Below, one piece after another: positions 43,403 to 53,435 of a stretch of 64,000 nucleotides of DNA; within the stretch, counting starts at the first letter, position 1, and each line of letters begins with the position of its first letter. The position numbers and the translations under genes are program-made. The DNA comes from Acidobacteriota bacterium. GTDB taxonomy: Bacteria > Acidobacteriota > Terriglobia > Acidiferrales > UBA7541. The notes beneath the pieces are model-generated. The model made no database searches. It had not been told where the DNA came from and saw only the letters and a list, made by a program, of their open reading frames with translations. Location of the stretch: the NCBI GenBank assembly GCA_013289835.1, contig JABCZG010000005.1:1-64000 (forward strand), in the 5' to 3' direction.

Positions 43403-44893
43403 ATGCAGATCACGCTCGATACCAAGCCGTTCGCAGCACTCGAAACCGATGCCCTGGCTTCCTATGTTTTTGAAGAGACTGACCCCATCCAAGGCAGGAT
43501 CGCCGAATTGGATCAGGCCGCCGCAGGCCTGCTTCGCAAACTCGCAAAAAGCGGCGAGCTAACCGGCAAGGCTCTCGAATTTACATTGGTCCACGCGCCC
43601 GGCGGGCTCAAGGCCGCCCGCCTCCTCCTCGTCGGAGCAGGGAAGCGCGAACAATTTAATGGCGCTACTCTCCGCAAAGTCACCGGCGCCGCCTTGCGCT
43701 ATCTCAAATCACGCTCGGTCAAAAACATTGCGTTCGTTGTCCGCGAAGGCGACGCCACGGAAGAAACCGCCCAAGCCATCGCCGAAGCTACCATCGTCTC
43801 CAACTTCGAAACCGACAAATACAAGACCGACAAAAAGAACGAGAAGAACGTCGATACCGTCCTGCTCGCGGGCTACTCCGAAGCCGAACGCGCCGCCGGT
43901 GAAAAAGGCCTTTCGAAAGGCCGCATCATCGCCGAGGCCCAGAATTTCACCCGCGACCTCGTCAACGAGCCCTCCAACAAACTCACTCCTCGCATCCTCG
44001 CCGATAAAGCCGAAGCCATGGCCAAGCAAGCCGGCCTCGCCGTCGAAATCCTCGATGAGAAGAAAATCGCCGACCTGAAGATGGGCGCATTGCTAAGCGT
44101 TGCGCAAGGTGGCCCCGAGCCGCCGCGCGTTATGGTCGTCACCTACACGCCCGCAAATTTGAAACCCGGCGCCCCGGTGATCGGCCTCATCGGCAAGGCC
44201 GTCACCTTTGACACCGGCGGTATCTCCATCAAGCCCGCCGAAGGCATGGAAAAAATGAAGTACGACATGGCCGGCGGCGCCACCATGCTCGGCGTCATGC
44301 GCGCGCTGGCTGCGCTGAAACCAAACGTGAAAGTAATCTGCGTCGTTCCTTCCACCGAAAACATGCCCGGCGGAACCGCGCAAAAGCCCGGCGACATCCA
44401 GACCGCCATGTCTGGCAAAACCATCGAAGTCCTCAACACCGACGCCGAAGGCCGCCTCATCCTCGCCGACGCCGTCCACTACGCCAAGCAACTCGGCGCC
44501 ACTCACTTAGTCGACGCCGCCACCCTCACCGGAGCCATCGTCGTCGCGCTCGCCAACATTAACGTCGGCGTCTTCGGCTCCGATCAAGCCTGGACCGACA
44601 AACTTCTCGCCAGCGCCAAATCCGTCGGCGAAAAAATGTGGCAGCTTCCCATGGACGATGAGTATCGCGAGTTCATCAAGGGCAGTTTCGCCGATATCCA
44701 GAATATCGGCAGCGGCAAAGGCGGCGGCTCCATCACCGGCGCCTGGTTCATCCGCGAATTCGCCGGCGACTCCCCCTGGATCCACTTGGACATCGCCGGC
44801 ACCGCCTGGAACGACGACGCCAAGCCCTGGCTCGCCAAAGGCCCCACCGGCGTAGCCCTCCGCACTCTGGTCCACCTCGTCCTATCGTATTAG
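43403..44893 (+). CDS. pepA: leucyl aminopeptidase (M17)
   Basis: 496 residues. The two-metal active site is intact: LIGKAVTFDTGGISIKP and VLNTDAEGRLILADAVHYA, plus PGDIQTAMSGKTIE. Cytoplasmic hexameric aminopeptidase that removes N-terminal residues from peptides. Seven bases after smpB. Confidence 0.95.
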   Translation: MQITLDTKPFAALETDALASYVFEETDPIQGRIAELDQAAAGLLRKLAKSGELTGKALEFTLVHAPGGLKAARLLLVGAGKREQFNGATLRKVTGAALRYLKSRSVKNIAFVVREGDATEETAQAIAEATIVSNFETDKYKTDKKNEKNVDTVLLAGYSEAERAAGEKGLSKGRIIAEAQNFTRDLVNEPSNKLTPRILADKAEAMAKQAGLAVEILDEKKIADLKMGALLSVAQGGPEPPRVMVVTYTPANLKPGAPVIGLIGKAVTFDTGGISIKPAEGMEKMKYDMAGGATMLGVMRALAALKPNVKVICVVPSTENMPGGTAQKPGDIQTAMSGKTIEVLNTDAEGRLILADAVHYAKQLGATHLVDAATLTGAIVVALANINVGVFGSDQAWTDKLLASAKSVGEKMWQLPMDDEYREFIKGSFADIQNIGSGKGGGSITGAWFIREFAGDSPWIHLDIAGTAWNDDAKPWLAKGPTGVALRTLVHLVLSY

Positions 44894-44913
44894 GGGGCAT
44901 TGCGAAAAAAAGT

Positions 44914-44985
44914 GGGACAGACATTCCTGTCTGTCCCGTTATACCCATGCCCCACATTAAGCCGGACAGGCAAGAATGCCTGTCC
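44914..44985. repeat. paired-hairpin repeat between pepA and argS
   Basis: Hairpin 1 GGGACAGACATTCCTGTCTGTCCC (44914-44937) and hairpin 2 GGACAGGCAAGAATGCCTGTCC (44964-44985). The two convergent genes end on either side, so it may act as a bidirectional terminator. A second copy with compensatory stem changes is at 50534-50605. Confidence 0.75.
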
Positions 44986-44990
44986 TACCG

Positions 44991-47087
44991 TCACATCTTC
45001 TCCGGCGCCTCAATCCCCATCAATCCCAGCGCCCGCACCAGCTGCGCCTCCACCAATTCCGTCAACCGCAGCAAGAACGCCCGCTTCTGCTCATCCCCCT
45101 CCGACAAAATATGGTGCTTGTGATAAAAGTTATTAAACGCCTGCGCCAACTGAAACGCATACTTCGCCACAAACGCCGGCTCCTGCGTTCCAATCGCCGC
45201 GTCCACCGCATAATCCAGCGAACCCGCCGCAACCAGCAGTTCCCACAGCCCGTCTCCCTCGGCCCCGGAAAGCAACGCACCGGCGGATTCCTTTGTCACC
45301 TCAACGCTCGTCGCCCCCGCTTCCACACCCTTGCGCCGAATCCCGCGAATTCGCACCACCGCATACTGGCAATACGGCCCCGTCTCTCCCTCAAAACTCA
45401 GCGCATCCTTGAAATCAAACGCAATGATCGAAGTCCGCGTAAACTTCAGCAGAAAAAATCGCAGCGCGCCCACCGCAATCGCGTGCGCCGTGCGCCTCTG
45501 CTCTTCCGCACTCATGTTCGGATGCCGCTGCTGCACCTCCGCAATCGTCGCCGCCTCTAGTTGGTCCAGCAAATCATCCGCCTTCACGCCAAATCCCTTG
45601 CGCCCGCTCACTTCCACATACGGCTTCTTCGCCTCTTCCGGCGTTAGCTCATAGCCCATCTCCGCCGCACACCGAGGCGTCAGCGCCACAATCTCATACG
45701 ACAAATGAATCGACCGCTCCGCCGCCTCCCCGTGTCCCAGCGCCCGCAACCCCGCCGCCACAACCTTCTGCAAATACGCCTGCCGCGCATCAATCACGTT
45801 ATAAACGCAAGTCGCCGCCTCCCCAAAATGCGGTGCCGTCGGATCATTCTTCCCGCTCGTCGTGGCCCAAACCGTTTCCCCCTCCGAGGCATTCGGCCAT
45901 TTCCGGTAATGAAAATCCTTCCCGAGCAACCCAAACTTCCAAAGCTGATACGCAATATCCTTCCCAACGTACGTCACCGTCCCATTCGACCGCACAATAA
46001 TCTTGTCCTGCGTATTTTCCTCGTCCTCACTCTTCTCTGCGCCCTCTGCGTTCTCCGCGGCCTCCGCGTTAGTTTTTGAAGCTTCTTTCTTTTCCTCTTC
46101 CCAAGGCAAAATCCAACACCCCGCCATTTTGCCGCTAGTAGCCAACTGAATCGCCCCCGACTTCTTCAACATTTCAAACGCCCTATCCCAAAACTTCAAA
46201 TGCAATATCTCGCTCTCCCGCGCCAGCAAATCGTAGTAAATCCCCAGCCGCGCCATCGTCCGTAAATGGCTACCCACAATCGCATCCGCCACCACTTGTG
46301 CCACTTCCGCATCCTCGCCCTTGCCTTCTTCAATCGCCTTCAGTGTCGTGCCGCGCAATTTCTCCGCCCGCGCCTTGTCCTCCGCAAAAAAGTGCGTCGC
46401 CTTCGCATACAAATCCCAGCAGTAGTAATCGAACTTCGGCTCCATCGCCATCATCTTCACGCCGATGGGCGTTCGTTGCTCCATCTGCAGAAACCCAATC
46501 ACCACGTCCGCCACCTGCACCCCGGTGTTATCAATGTAGTTCTGAATCTGCACCCGGTTCCCCGCATGCCGCAGCACCCGCACCATCGTGTCGCCCAGCA
46601 CCGCATTCCGAACATGCCCAATGTGCGCCGCCTTATTCGGATTGATGCTCGTATGCTCGACAATCACCTTCCCTTGCTTGCCGACCGATGGAGTCTCCCG
46701 GCCCTCTCGGCGCAACTCCGCGTTCGGCACCTGCCCCGACCCGGTCGGGGTGTCTCTGCGTTGTCCATTCTCTTTCCCCGCTTTTGCCTCCGCCATAGCG
46801 TTAGTCCAAAACCCCGCCCGATCGAAATATGCATTCAAATACCCCCCGCCCGCCACCTCGACCTTGGCGATCCCCTCCACCGGCCCCAGCCCATTCGCAA
46901 TCTCTTGCGCAATCAGCCGCGGCGGCTTCTTCAGCCGCTTCGCCAATTCAAAACACACCGGCGAAGCCGCCTCCCCCATCTCAATTTTCGGCGGCCGCTC
47001 CAGCACGATCGCGATCTCCACGCCATACTTCTCGCGGATATGCCCCGCCAGCGCCTCGCGCAAGTGATTTGTCAGTGTCTGGTACAC
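44991..47087 (-). CDS. argS: arginyl-tRNA synthetase
   Basis: 698 residues, longer than most ArgS (about 550-580). The class I signature VEHTSINPNKAAHIGHVRNAVLGD, the DALR-type C-terminal domain (AQAFNNFYHKHHILS) and the anticodon-binding part are present. Length comes from lysine/glutamate-rich insertions (about 320-350, EEEKKEASKTNAEAAENAEGAE) and a segment near 120-135. Confidence 0.95.
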   Translation of the reverse strand: MYQTLTNHLREALAGHIREKYGVEIAIVLERPPKIEMGEAASPVCFELAKRLKKPPRLIAQEIANGLGPVEGIAKVEVAGGGYLNAYFDRAGFWTNAMAEAKAGKENGQRRDTPTGSGQVPNAELRREGRETPSVGKQGKVIVEHTSINPNKAAHIGHVRNAVLGDTMVRVLRHAGNRVQIQNYIDNTGVQVADVVIGFLQMEQRTPIGVKMMAMEPKFDYYCWDLYAKATHFFAEDKARAEKLRGTTLKAIEEGKGEDAEVAQVVADAIVGSHLRTMARLGIYYDLLARESEILHLKFWDRAFEMLKKSGAIQLATSGKMAGCWILPWEEEKKEASKTNAEAAENAEGAEKSEDEENTQDKIIVRSNGTVTYVGKDIAYQLWKFGLLGKDFHYRKWPNASEGETVWATTSGKNDPTAPHFGEAATCVYNVIDARQAYLQKVVAAGLRALGHGEAAERSIHLSYEIVALTPRCAAEMGYELTPEEAKKPYVEVSGRKGFGVKADDLLDQLEAATIAEVQQRHPNMSAEEQRRTAHAIAVGALRFFLLKFTRTSIIAFDFKDALSFEGETGPYCQYAVVRIRGIRRKGVEAGATSVEVTKESAGALLSGAEGDGLWELLVAAGSLDYAVDAAIGTQEPAFVAKYAFQLAQAFNNFYHKHHILSEGDEQKRAFLLRLTELVEAQLVRALGLMGIEAPEKM

Positions 47088-47273
47088 AGTTCCCCAGTGA
47101 ACCTAAGTCTCATGAATGGAATCACGTCAGTATAGGAGATGCCGCCGAGAAGGGTCAAAGTCAGTAGGAGTGCGCCATCTGTTTGACACCTCTGGTCCGC
47201 GCCGATAGTATCAATTTGTATCCGACGGAGAGACAATTTCGCGCTGTAGTCCTACCGTTCGGCAGCGACCTGA

Positions 47274-48452
47274 ATGAAACTCGCTTATTTTGATTGTTTT
47301 TCCGGCATTAGTGGCGACATGACGCTCGGCGCTTTGGTTGACGCCGGATGCGCTGTCGAGCATCTGCGCGCCGAATTGCAAGGCCTCCAAGTTCCCGGAT
47401 GGGAGATTTCCACCGAAAAAGTGTGGAAGAACGGCATGGCCGCCACCTACGTCAAGGTCAAGACCGAGGATCAGCAGAAACATCGCTCGCTCAGCGCCAT
47501 TCTCGAGATTTTGCAGAAATCGCAACTCGCTCCGAGGGTGCGCGAACGCGCGGCAGCGATCTTTACCAAACTCGGCGAAGCCGAAGCCCGCGTCCACGAC
47601 GTGCCGATCGAAAAGATTCATTTTCATGAAGTTGGCGCCGTTGACGCCATCGTGGACATCGTAGGCGCCTGCATCGGCTTCCAAGCCCTCGGCATCGAAA
47701 AATTCGCCTGCTCCCCCCTGAACGTCGGCGGCGGCACGGCGAGAATGGCGCACGGCGTTTTGCCCGTTCCCGCGCCCGCCACCGCGAATCTGCTGCAAGG
47801 CAAGCCAACCTACTCCAACGGCGTGCAAAAAGAACTTGTCACGCCCACCGGTGCTGCTATCGTCGCGACACTTTGCGATTCCTTCGGTCCGCAGCCGCCC
47901 ATGAGCGTCACCGCCATCGGCTACGGCGCTGGCACCGTCGACCTCGAAGGCCAGCCCAACGTTCTTCGCATTATGATTGGTGAAGCCGCCGAAAAAACCG
48001 TCGCCGGCTTCGACGAAGAGATTGCCGTCATCGAAGCCAACCTCGACGATATGAACCCGCAGATCTACGGCTACTTCCTGGAAAAAGCTTTGGCCGCCGG
48101 TGCCCTCGACGTTTACACCACGCCCGTGCAAATGAAAAAGAACCGTCCCGGCACGCTGCTTACCGTTTTGTGTAAACCTCAAGACACCAACGCGCTGATG
48201 TCGCTGATTTTTGCCGAGACGACCACCTTCGGCGCGCGCACCTATCGCGCACAACGCCGCGTGCTGCCTCGCGAGTTTGTAAGTGTGGCCACGAATTTCG
48301 GCGACGTGCGCATCAAAATCTCCCGCGTGAACGGCCGAATCCTGCACGTCGCCCCCGAATATGACGACTGCCGCAAACTAGCCGTCGAAAAAAACGTCCC
48401 GTTGCAGCGCGTGATCAGCGAAGCGTTGCGCGCCTATCAAGGAGGCTCGTGA
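47274..48452 (+). CDS. larC: LarC, nickel insertion for the NPN cofactor
   Basis: 392 residues as a single ORF. Family landmarks: YFDCFSGISGDMTLGALVDAG, KIHFHEVGAVDAIVDIVGACIG, ATANLLQGKPTY, PTGAAIVATLC and FAETTTFGARTYRAQRRVL. LarC is the CTP-dependent cyclometallase that puts nickel into the pincer cofactor of lactate racemase-type enzymes. In some species larC is split by a programmed frameshift; here it is not. LarE is encoded 7.5 kb away; LarB and LarA are not in the window. Confidence 0.95.
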   Translation: MKLAYFDCFSGISGDMTLGALVDAGCAVEHLRAELQGLQVPGWEISTEKVWKNGMAATYVKVKTEDQQKHRSLSAILEILQKSQLAPRVRERAAAIFTKLGEAEARVHDVPIEKIHFHEVGAVDAIVDIVGACIGFQALGIEKFACSPLNVGGGTARMAHGVLPVPAPATANLLQGKPTYSNGVQKELVTPTGAAIVATLCDSFGPQPPMSVTAIGYGAGTVDLEGQPNVLRIMIGEAAEKTVAGFDEEIAVIEANLDDMNPQIYGYFLEKALAAGALDVYTTPVQMKKNRPGTLLTVLCKPQDTNALMSLIFAETTTFGARTYRAQRRVLPREFVSVATNFGDVRIKISRVNGRILHVAPEYDDCRKLAVEKNVPLQRVISEALRAYQGGS

Positions 48453-48548
48453 ATTATTGTTGCTTCCGTAGGGGCAAGATACTTCGTGCCCCTCTTCGAT
48501 TTTTTCTCGGAACTGAAAACGGACCACTGAAAACTGACAACATTCAAA

Positions 48549-50534
48549 ATGCCCGCTAAACCCAAATATTATTTGACCACGCCGATCTACTACACGAACG
48601 GCTTGCCGCACATCGGCCACACCTATTCGACGATCGTGTGCGACACCATTCGCCGCTACAAGCGGATGCGCGGCTACGACGTGGTGATGACCACCGGTAC
48701 GGACGAGCACGGTGTCAACGTCGAACGCTCCGCAAAAAAAGCCGGCGTTCCCGAGTCCGAATTTGTTGCGAAGATGGCCGCCGAGTGGCGCGCCCTCTGG
48801 GACGAACTCGGCGTGCAGGGCGACGAATTTATCCGCACCACCGATTTAAAACACGCTCATACCGTCCAATGGCTTTTCAAGCAGTGCCGAGACAACGGCT
48901 TCGTCTACCCCGGCCACTACACTGGGCAATACTGCATCTACGACAACGCCTATGTGGACGTCAAACCCGGCGAGAATTGTCCCGACTGCGGCCGCCCCAC
49001 CGAAACCGTCACCGAAGCCAATTTCTATTTCAAGCTTTCCGCATTCCAGAAGCCGCTTCTCGATTGGTACGCCAAGCATCCCAATTTCATTCAACCCGAG
49101 GCGCGCCGCAACGAAGTTCTTAGTTTTGTCGAAGGCGGTCTGCGCGATCTCAGCATCACGCGTACTTCGGTCCGTTGGGGCATTCCCGTTCCTGGCGAGG
49201 AGCCACACGTTTTCTACGTTTGGTTCGACGCGCTCACCGCCTATCTCAGCGCCGTCGGCGGCCCGCAGTACGAAAAAACTGGATACTGGCCTGCGGATGT
49301 GCATCTCGTCGGCAAAGAAATCATTCGTTTCCACGCGGTCTATTGGCCCGCGTTCTTGATGGCCGCCGGACTGCCGCTGCCGAAACAAGTCTGGGCGCAC
49401 GGCTGGCTGCTCATGGACAGCGCGAAAATGAGCAAGTCGCTTGGCAACGTTGTCCGCCCGCGCCCCATCGTGCACGTTCTCGGCATGGACGCGCTTCGCT
49501 ACTATCTTCTGCGCGAAACCGTCTTCGGCCAGGACGGCAATTTTAGTTACGACGCGCTAGTCCAGCGCTACAACAGCGACCTCGCCAACGGCCTCGGCAA
49601 CCTCGCCAGCCGCACCGCCGCAATGATCGAAAAGAATTCCGGCGGCAAGATTCCCAAGCCCGGTGATCTTCAACCCCAGGACACCGCTCTGGCGGCCAAG
49701 GCGCAAGAGACGATTGGTGAAGTCCTCGAGCAGTACGACAAATTGGGATTCTCTCTCGCGCTGGAAGAGCTCTGGTCGCTCATCGCCGCAACAGATAAGT
49801 ATCTGACCACCGAGCACCCCTGGTCGCTCGGCGAAACAGACGCCGACCAGAAACGCCGCGCCACAATTCTTTGGACCACTGCAGAAGTCCTGTGGATCGT
49901 CACGGTATTAACGCATCCCGTCTTACCGGAAAGCACCGCAAAGGTATGGACGCTGCTCGGTCAAACAGGGCAGCCCAGCTCTGTTGCCTTGGACGGACTA
50001 CGCTGGGGACAGCTCGCTCCCGGCACGCCGCTTGGCAAGTCGCAAGCGCTTTTCCCGCGCATTGAGAAAGCAGAAGCAATCGAGAGGATGGAAGCCATGG
50101 AAAAGGAAGAACAAAAGCAACCGTCGCCGGTCACCACGCCCGCGCCTGCGAGCGCACCTGCTGTTGGCGGCGCTGCTACCGCCGCTGCGCCCGCGACCGC
50201 GGAAAAGATCGGCATCGAGGATTTTGCCAAAGTCGAGATGCGCGTCGGCCAGATCAAGACCGCCGAGCGCATCGTCGGCGCAGACAAACTGCTGAAGCTC
50301 ACCGTGGACATCGGCACCGAGATTCGCCAGATCTGTGCCGGCATCGCCCAATATTACGAGCCCGAAAAACTGATCGGCCGCAAAGTCGCCGTCGTAGTGA
50401 ATCTCGCGCCCCGCAAACTCCGCGGCGTCGAATCCAACGGCATGATAGTCGCCGCCTCCGTCGGCCCCGAAGGCCGTCCCGTCCTCGCCGGCTTCCCCGA
50501 CGAAGACGTCGAAATCGGCGCCCGGCTCAAGTAG
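48549..50534 (+). CDS. metG: methionyl-tRNA synthetase
   Basis: 661 residues. TPIYYTNGLPHIGHTYSTIVCDTI (HIGH site), the KMSKS loop (SAKMSKSLGNVV) and a C-terminal tRNA-binding OB domain (FAKVEMRVGQIKTAERI...) joined by an Ala/Pro linker. One zinc knuckle (CPDCGR) is visible near 138. Cytoplasmic charging of tRNA-Met and tRNA-fMet. Confidence 0.96.
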   Translation: MPAKPKYYLTTPIYYTNGLPHIGHTYSTIVCDTIRRYKRMRGYDVVMTTGTDEHGVNVERSAKKAGVPESEFVAKMAAEWRALWDELGVQGDEFIRTTDLKHAHTVQWLFKQCRDNGFVYPGHYTGQYCIYDNAYVDVKPGENCPDCGRPTETVTEANFYFKLSAFQKPLLDWYAKHPNFIQPEARRNEVLSFVEGGLRDLSITRTSVRWGIPVPGEEPHVFYVWFDALTAYLSAVGGPQYEKTGYWPADVHLVGKEIIRFHAVYWPAFLMAAGLPLPKQVWAHGWLLMDSAKMSKSLGNVVRPRPIVHVLGMDALRYYLLRETVFGQDGNFSYDALVQRYNSDLANGLGNLASRTAAMIEKNSGGKIPKPGDLQPQDTALAAKAQETIGEVLEQYDKLGFSLALEELWSLIAATDKYLTTEHPWSLGETDADQKRRATILWTTAEVLWIVTVLTHPVLPESTAKVWTLLGQTGQPSSVALDGLRWGQLAPGTPLGKSQALFPRIEKAEAIERMEAMEKEEQKQPSPVTTPAPASAPAVGGAATAAAPATAEKIGIEDFAKVEMRVGQIKTAERIVGADKLLKLTVDIGTEIRQICAGIAQYYEPEKLIGRKVAVVVNLAPRKLRGVESNGMIVAASVGPEGRPVLAGFPDEDVEIGARLK

Positions 50535-50605
50535 CACAGACACTCCTGTCTGTGCGGGGTTTGTGCTGAATGAAACGAAAGAGCGCAGGCAAGAGTGCCT
50601 GCGCT
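50534..50605. repeat. second copy of the paired-hairpin repeat
   Basis: GCACAGACACTCCTGTCTGTGC (50534-50555) and AGCGCAGGCAAGAGTGCCT... (50582-50605). It has the same order and core as 44914-44985, with outer stem bases changed on both sides so pairing is kept. It sits between metG and tatD. Confidence 0.75.
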
Positions 50606-50613
50606 ACAAAACC

Positions 50614-51435
50614 ATGGAACTGATCGATTCACACGCGCACATTGATTTTCCGCAATTCACGGAGGACCGCGAGGCCATGCTCGAACGCGCCCGCGCGGCT
50701 GGAGTTTCCACATTGCTCGCCATCGGCACGGGTCCAGGACCAGAAAAATTGGATTCCGCTATCCCCTTCGCTGAGCAGCACGACTGGATTTACGCCACGA
50801 TCGGGATTCATCCGCACGAGGCGGAACAGGTCACGCCAAAACATCTCGAGCAGCTTGCTGCTCTCGCCAAACATGAAAAAGTCATTGCCTGGGGCGAGAT
50901 TGGCCTCGACTATTTCTACGATCACTCTCCGCGCGACGTGCAACAGCGCGTGTTTCGCGATCAAATGGAACTTGCACGCGAAGCAAAACTGCCAATCATC
51001 ATTCATTGCCGCGATGCCTGGTCCGATTGCCTGAATTTGTTGGACGAAGTCTGGCGTCCAACCGGCATTGGTGGAATTCTGCACTGTTTTACCAGCACGC
51101 TCGAGGACGCGCGGCGGGGAATTGAAATGGGCTTTATGGTTTCGTTTGCCGGAAATTCGACTTATCCGAAAACACAGAACATTCGCGACGTTGCGAAGGT
51201 TTTGCCGCTAGAGAAAATTTTGATTGAGACGGACGCTCCGTATCTTGCACCACAGGCCTTCCGCGGCAAACGCAATGAGCCTGCCTATGTAGCGGAAGTG
51301 GCGCGTACAATAGCGAGTGTGAGAAACTTACGGCCAGACGAAGTTGCCGCCGCCACGTCGGACAATTTTCGGCGCTTCTTCGGTCTTGCCCGGCCGGCGC
51401 GTCTCGCGGCCTCAGGTCTCAAGGAAACGAGTTAG
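50614..51435 (+). CDS. tatD: TatD-family metal-dependent hydrolase
   Basis: 273 residues from the ATG at 50614; the ORF-track start at 50563 reads through the hairpin repeat. Metal-binding motifs DSHAHID (5-11), WGEIGLDYFYD, PIIIHCRDAW, GILHCFTST and ILIETDAPYLAP fit TatD 3'-5' DNase/RNase family proteins. Downstream of metG, as often seen. Confidence 0.93.
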   Translation: MELIDSHAHIDFPQFTEDREAMLERARAAGVSTLLAIGTGPGPEKLDSAIPFAEQHDWIYATIGIHPHEAEQVTPKHLEQLAALAKHEKVIAWGEIGLDYFYDHSPRDVQQRVFRDQMELAREAKLPIIIHCRDAWSDCLNLLDEVWRPTGIGGILHCFTSTLEDARRGIEMGFMVSFAGNSTYPKTQNIRDVAKVLPLEKILIETDAPYLAPQAFRGKRNEPAYVAEVARTIASVRNLRPDEVAAATSDNFRRFFGLARPARLAASGLKETS

Positions 51436-51504
51436 CTTGGGAGATACTCTATCGCCCTTCTGACGGTCAAAGAGATTTTTGATCTGGTCCGTGACGACCT
51501 CGCT

Positions 51505-52434
51505 TTGGTCGAAGAGGAACTCGCGCGGCAAAGCGATACGGCATTTCCGGACGTCTCGGAAATCACTGCCTATCTGCTCGGTGGAGGAGGGAAGCGCCTG
51601 CGCCCCGCGCTTTTGCTGCTCTCAGCGCGCCACGCGGGCCGTTCGGATCGCAGCGCCATTCGCCTCGCTGCCGTCGTGGAACTTCTGCACAGCGCAACGC
51701 TCATTCATGACGACGTCATTGACAGCGCGGACACGCGCCGCGGCCGTCCTTCGGCCAACTCACGCTGGGGCAATCATCGCAGCGTCCTTACGGGCGATTG
51801 GCTGTACATGCAGTCCTTCCAAATGGCCTTGGAAGAGCGCAATTTTCGCATTCTCGACATCCTCATCGATCTGACGCAGAAAATGGTCGAAGGCGAACTG
51901 ATTCAACTTTCCAAGATTGGCCGCATTGACGTGACGGAAGATGACGCGCTGCGTTTGGCTACCTACAAAACTGCATGCCTCTTCAGTGGCTGCGCGCGTC
52001 TCGGCGCAGTGCTGGGCGGGCTCGAAGGCGAGGAAGAGCAAGCGCTCGCCGATTACGGCAAGTATGCGGGCTTGGCATTTCAATTGGTGGACGATTTACT
52101 GGATTTTACGGCGTCGGCGCAGCAACTGGGAAAGCCGGTTTTGAGCGATCTGAAAGAAGGCAAAGTCACGCTGCCATTGATTTACGCAATGGAAAATGGT
52201 CATCGTGACGCGCGCGAAATGGTCGCGCGAGTTCTTGCCGAAAAAGAATTCAATTCCGTCCGTCCGGAGACCATCGTTTCACTGGTGCATGAATCGGGCG
52301 CGCTCGATCGCGCGCGAAACCTCGCGCACGACTACGCGCAACGCGCCAAGGCTTGCCTCAACGGCGGCGGAGATTCGGAATATTATCGCGCGCTCGCCAC
52401 GCTCCCAGACTTCATCCTCGAACGCGAGAACTGA
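51505..52434 (+). CDS. trans-polyprenyl diphosphate synthase
   Basis: 309 residues from the TTG used by the ORF track. The first aspartate-rich motif LIHDDVIDSADTRRGRPS and second QLVDDLLDFTAS are complete, plus GGGKRLRPALLLLS. It makes long-chain isoprenoid diphosphate for quinones. In-frame homology continues upstream (TVKEIFDLVRDDLAL), so the real start is probably a non-standard codon near 51451-51460 and about 15 residues are missing here. Confidence 0.92.
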   Translation: MVEEELARQSDTAFPDVSEITAYLLGGGGKRLRPALLLLSARHAGRSDRSAIRLAAVVELLHSATLIHDDVIDSADTRRGRPSANSRWGNHRSVLTGDWLYMQSFQMALEERNFRILDILIDLTQKMVEGELIQLSKIGRIDVTEDDALRLATYKTACLFSGCARLGAVLGGLEGEEEQALADYGKYAGLAFQLVDDLLDFTASAQQLGKPVLSDLKEGKVTLPLIYAMENGHRDAREMVARVLAEKEFNSVRPETIVSLVHESGALDRARNLAHDYAQRAKACLNGGGDSEYYRALATLPDFILEREN

Positions 52435-52490
52435 GGCGGTTTGCAGTCGACAGTTGATAGTTCACAGTAAGAAACTTCCGATCGTGGGCG

Positions 52491-53435
52491 ATGAAAGTTT
52501 CTCTTCCATTCAAAGTCGTTTACCACGAGCGGTATGATTTGAACCTTGGCCCGCACGTTTTTCCCTCGCAGAAATTCCGTCTTATTTACGAAATGCTCCT
52601 TCGCGAAGGCATCGCGACGAAAGATGATTTTCTCCGCCCCGAACGCGCGAGCGACGAGGACATTCTGCGCGTGCACACCGCGGAGTGGGTGCGCAAACTG
52701 AAGACCGGTGCGCTCACTGCCAGCGATGTGATGCTTTTGGAAGTGCCGTATTCTCCTGAGCTGGTCGAAGCGGTGTGGCTTGCGGCGGGCGGGTCGATTC
52801 TTGCGGGGCAGTCGGCGCTGCGCGACGGGTTCGGTTCGAATCTCAGCGGCGGTTTTCATCACGCGTATCCGGGGCACGGCGAGGGATTCTGCGCGATTCA
52901 TGATGTGGCAGTGGCGATTCGAAAGCTGCAAGCGGATGGCGCGGTGAAAAGAGCCATGGTCGTGGATACGGATGTGCATCATGGCAACGGCACGGCCGCC
53001 ATTTTCAGCAAGAATCAAACAGTTTTTACGATTTCCATTCATCAGGAGAACAACTATCCCGCGCACAAGCCGCCGTCGAGCATTGACTTGAATATGGCGG
53101 ACCGCGTGGGTGATGAGGAATATCTGGATGCGTTGCTTCCGGCGGTTCAAACAGCGCTCGATGAGTTTCAGCCGGAGATTCTCTTTTATGTGGGTGGCGC
53201 CGATCCTTATTGCGAAGACCAACTCGGAGGATTGTCACTGACGAAAAAAGGATTGAAGGAGCGCGACCGCAGAGTTTTTGAGGAAGCGCGCAAGCGCAAG
53301 ATTCCGGTGGCGACAACTCTGGCAGGCGGATACGCGCGGCGCGTCGAAGATACCGTTCAAATTCACGTCAATACGATTCTCGCAGCGCGAGAGGTTGCGG
53401 AAAAGTATCCGCAGACTTCCTCGACGCACGGCTAG
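52491..53435 (+). CDS. histone-deacetylase-family amidohydrolase
   Basis: 314 residues. Zinc-site and active-site motifs GGFHHAYPGHGEGFCAIHD, VVDTDVHHGNGTAAIF and FYVGGADPYCEDQLGGL are those of class II-type bacterial HDAC-like enzymes (acetoin utilisation/acetylpolyamine amidohydrolases). Substrate unknown. Its 3' end overlaps the convergent thioredoxin-like gene by 4 bp. Confidence 0.9.
   Translation: MKVSLPFKVVYHERYDLNLGPHVFPSQKFRLIYEMLLREGIATKDDFLRPERASDEDILRVHTAEWVRKLKTGALTASDVMLLEVPYSPELVEAVWLAAGGSILAGQSALRDGFGSNLSGGFHHAYPGHGEGFCAIHDVAVAIRKLQADGAVKRAMVVDTDVHHGNGTAAIFSKNQTVFTISIHQENNYPAHKPPSSIDLNMADRVGDEEYLDALLPAVQTALDEFQPEILFYVGGADPYCEDQLGGLSLTKKGLKERDRRVFEEARKRKIPVATTLAGGYARRVEDTVQIHVNTILAAREVAEKYPQTSSTHG

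Noticed and set aside
46266-47135. 289-aa plus-strand ORF over argS
   Set aside because: Antisense shadow with Arg/His/Pro-rich composition.
47211-48347. 378-aa minus-strand ORF over larC
   Set aside because: Antisense shadow of LarC; Gly/Asp/Phe-rich, no motif.
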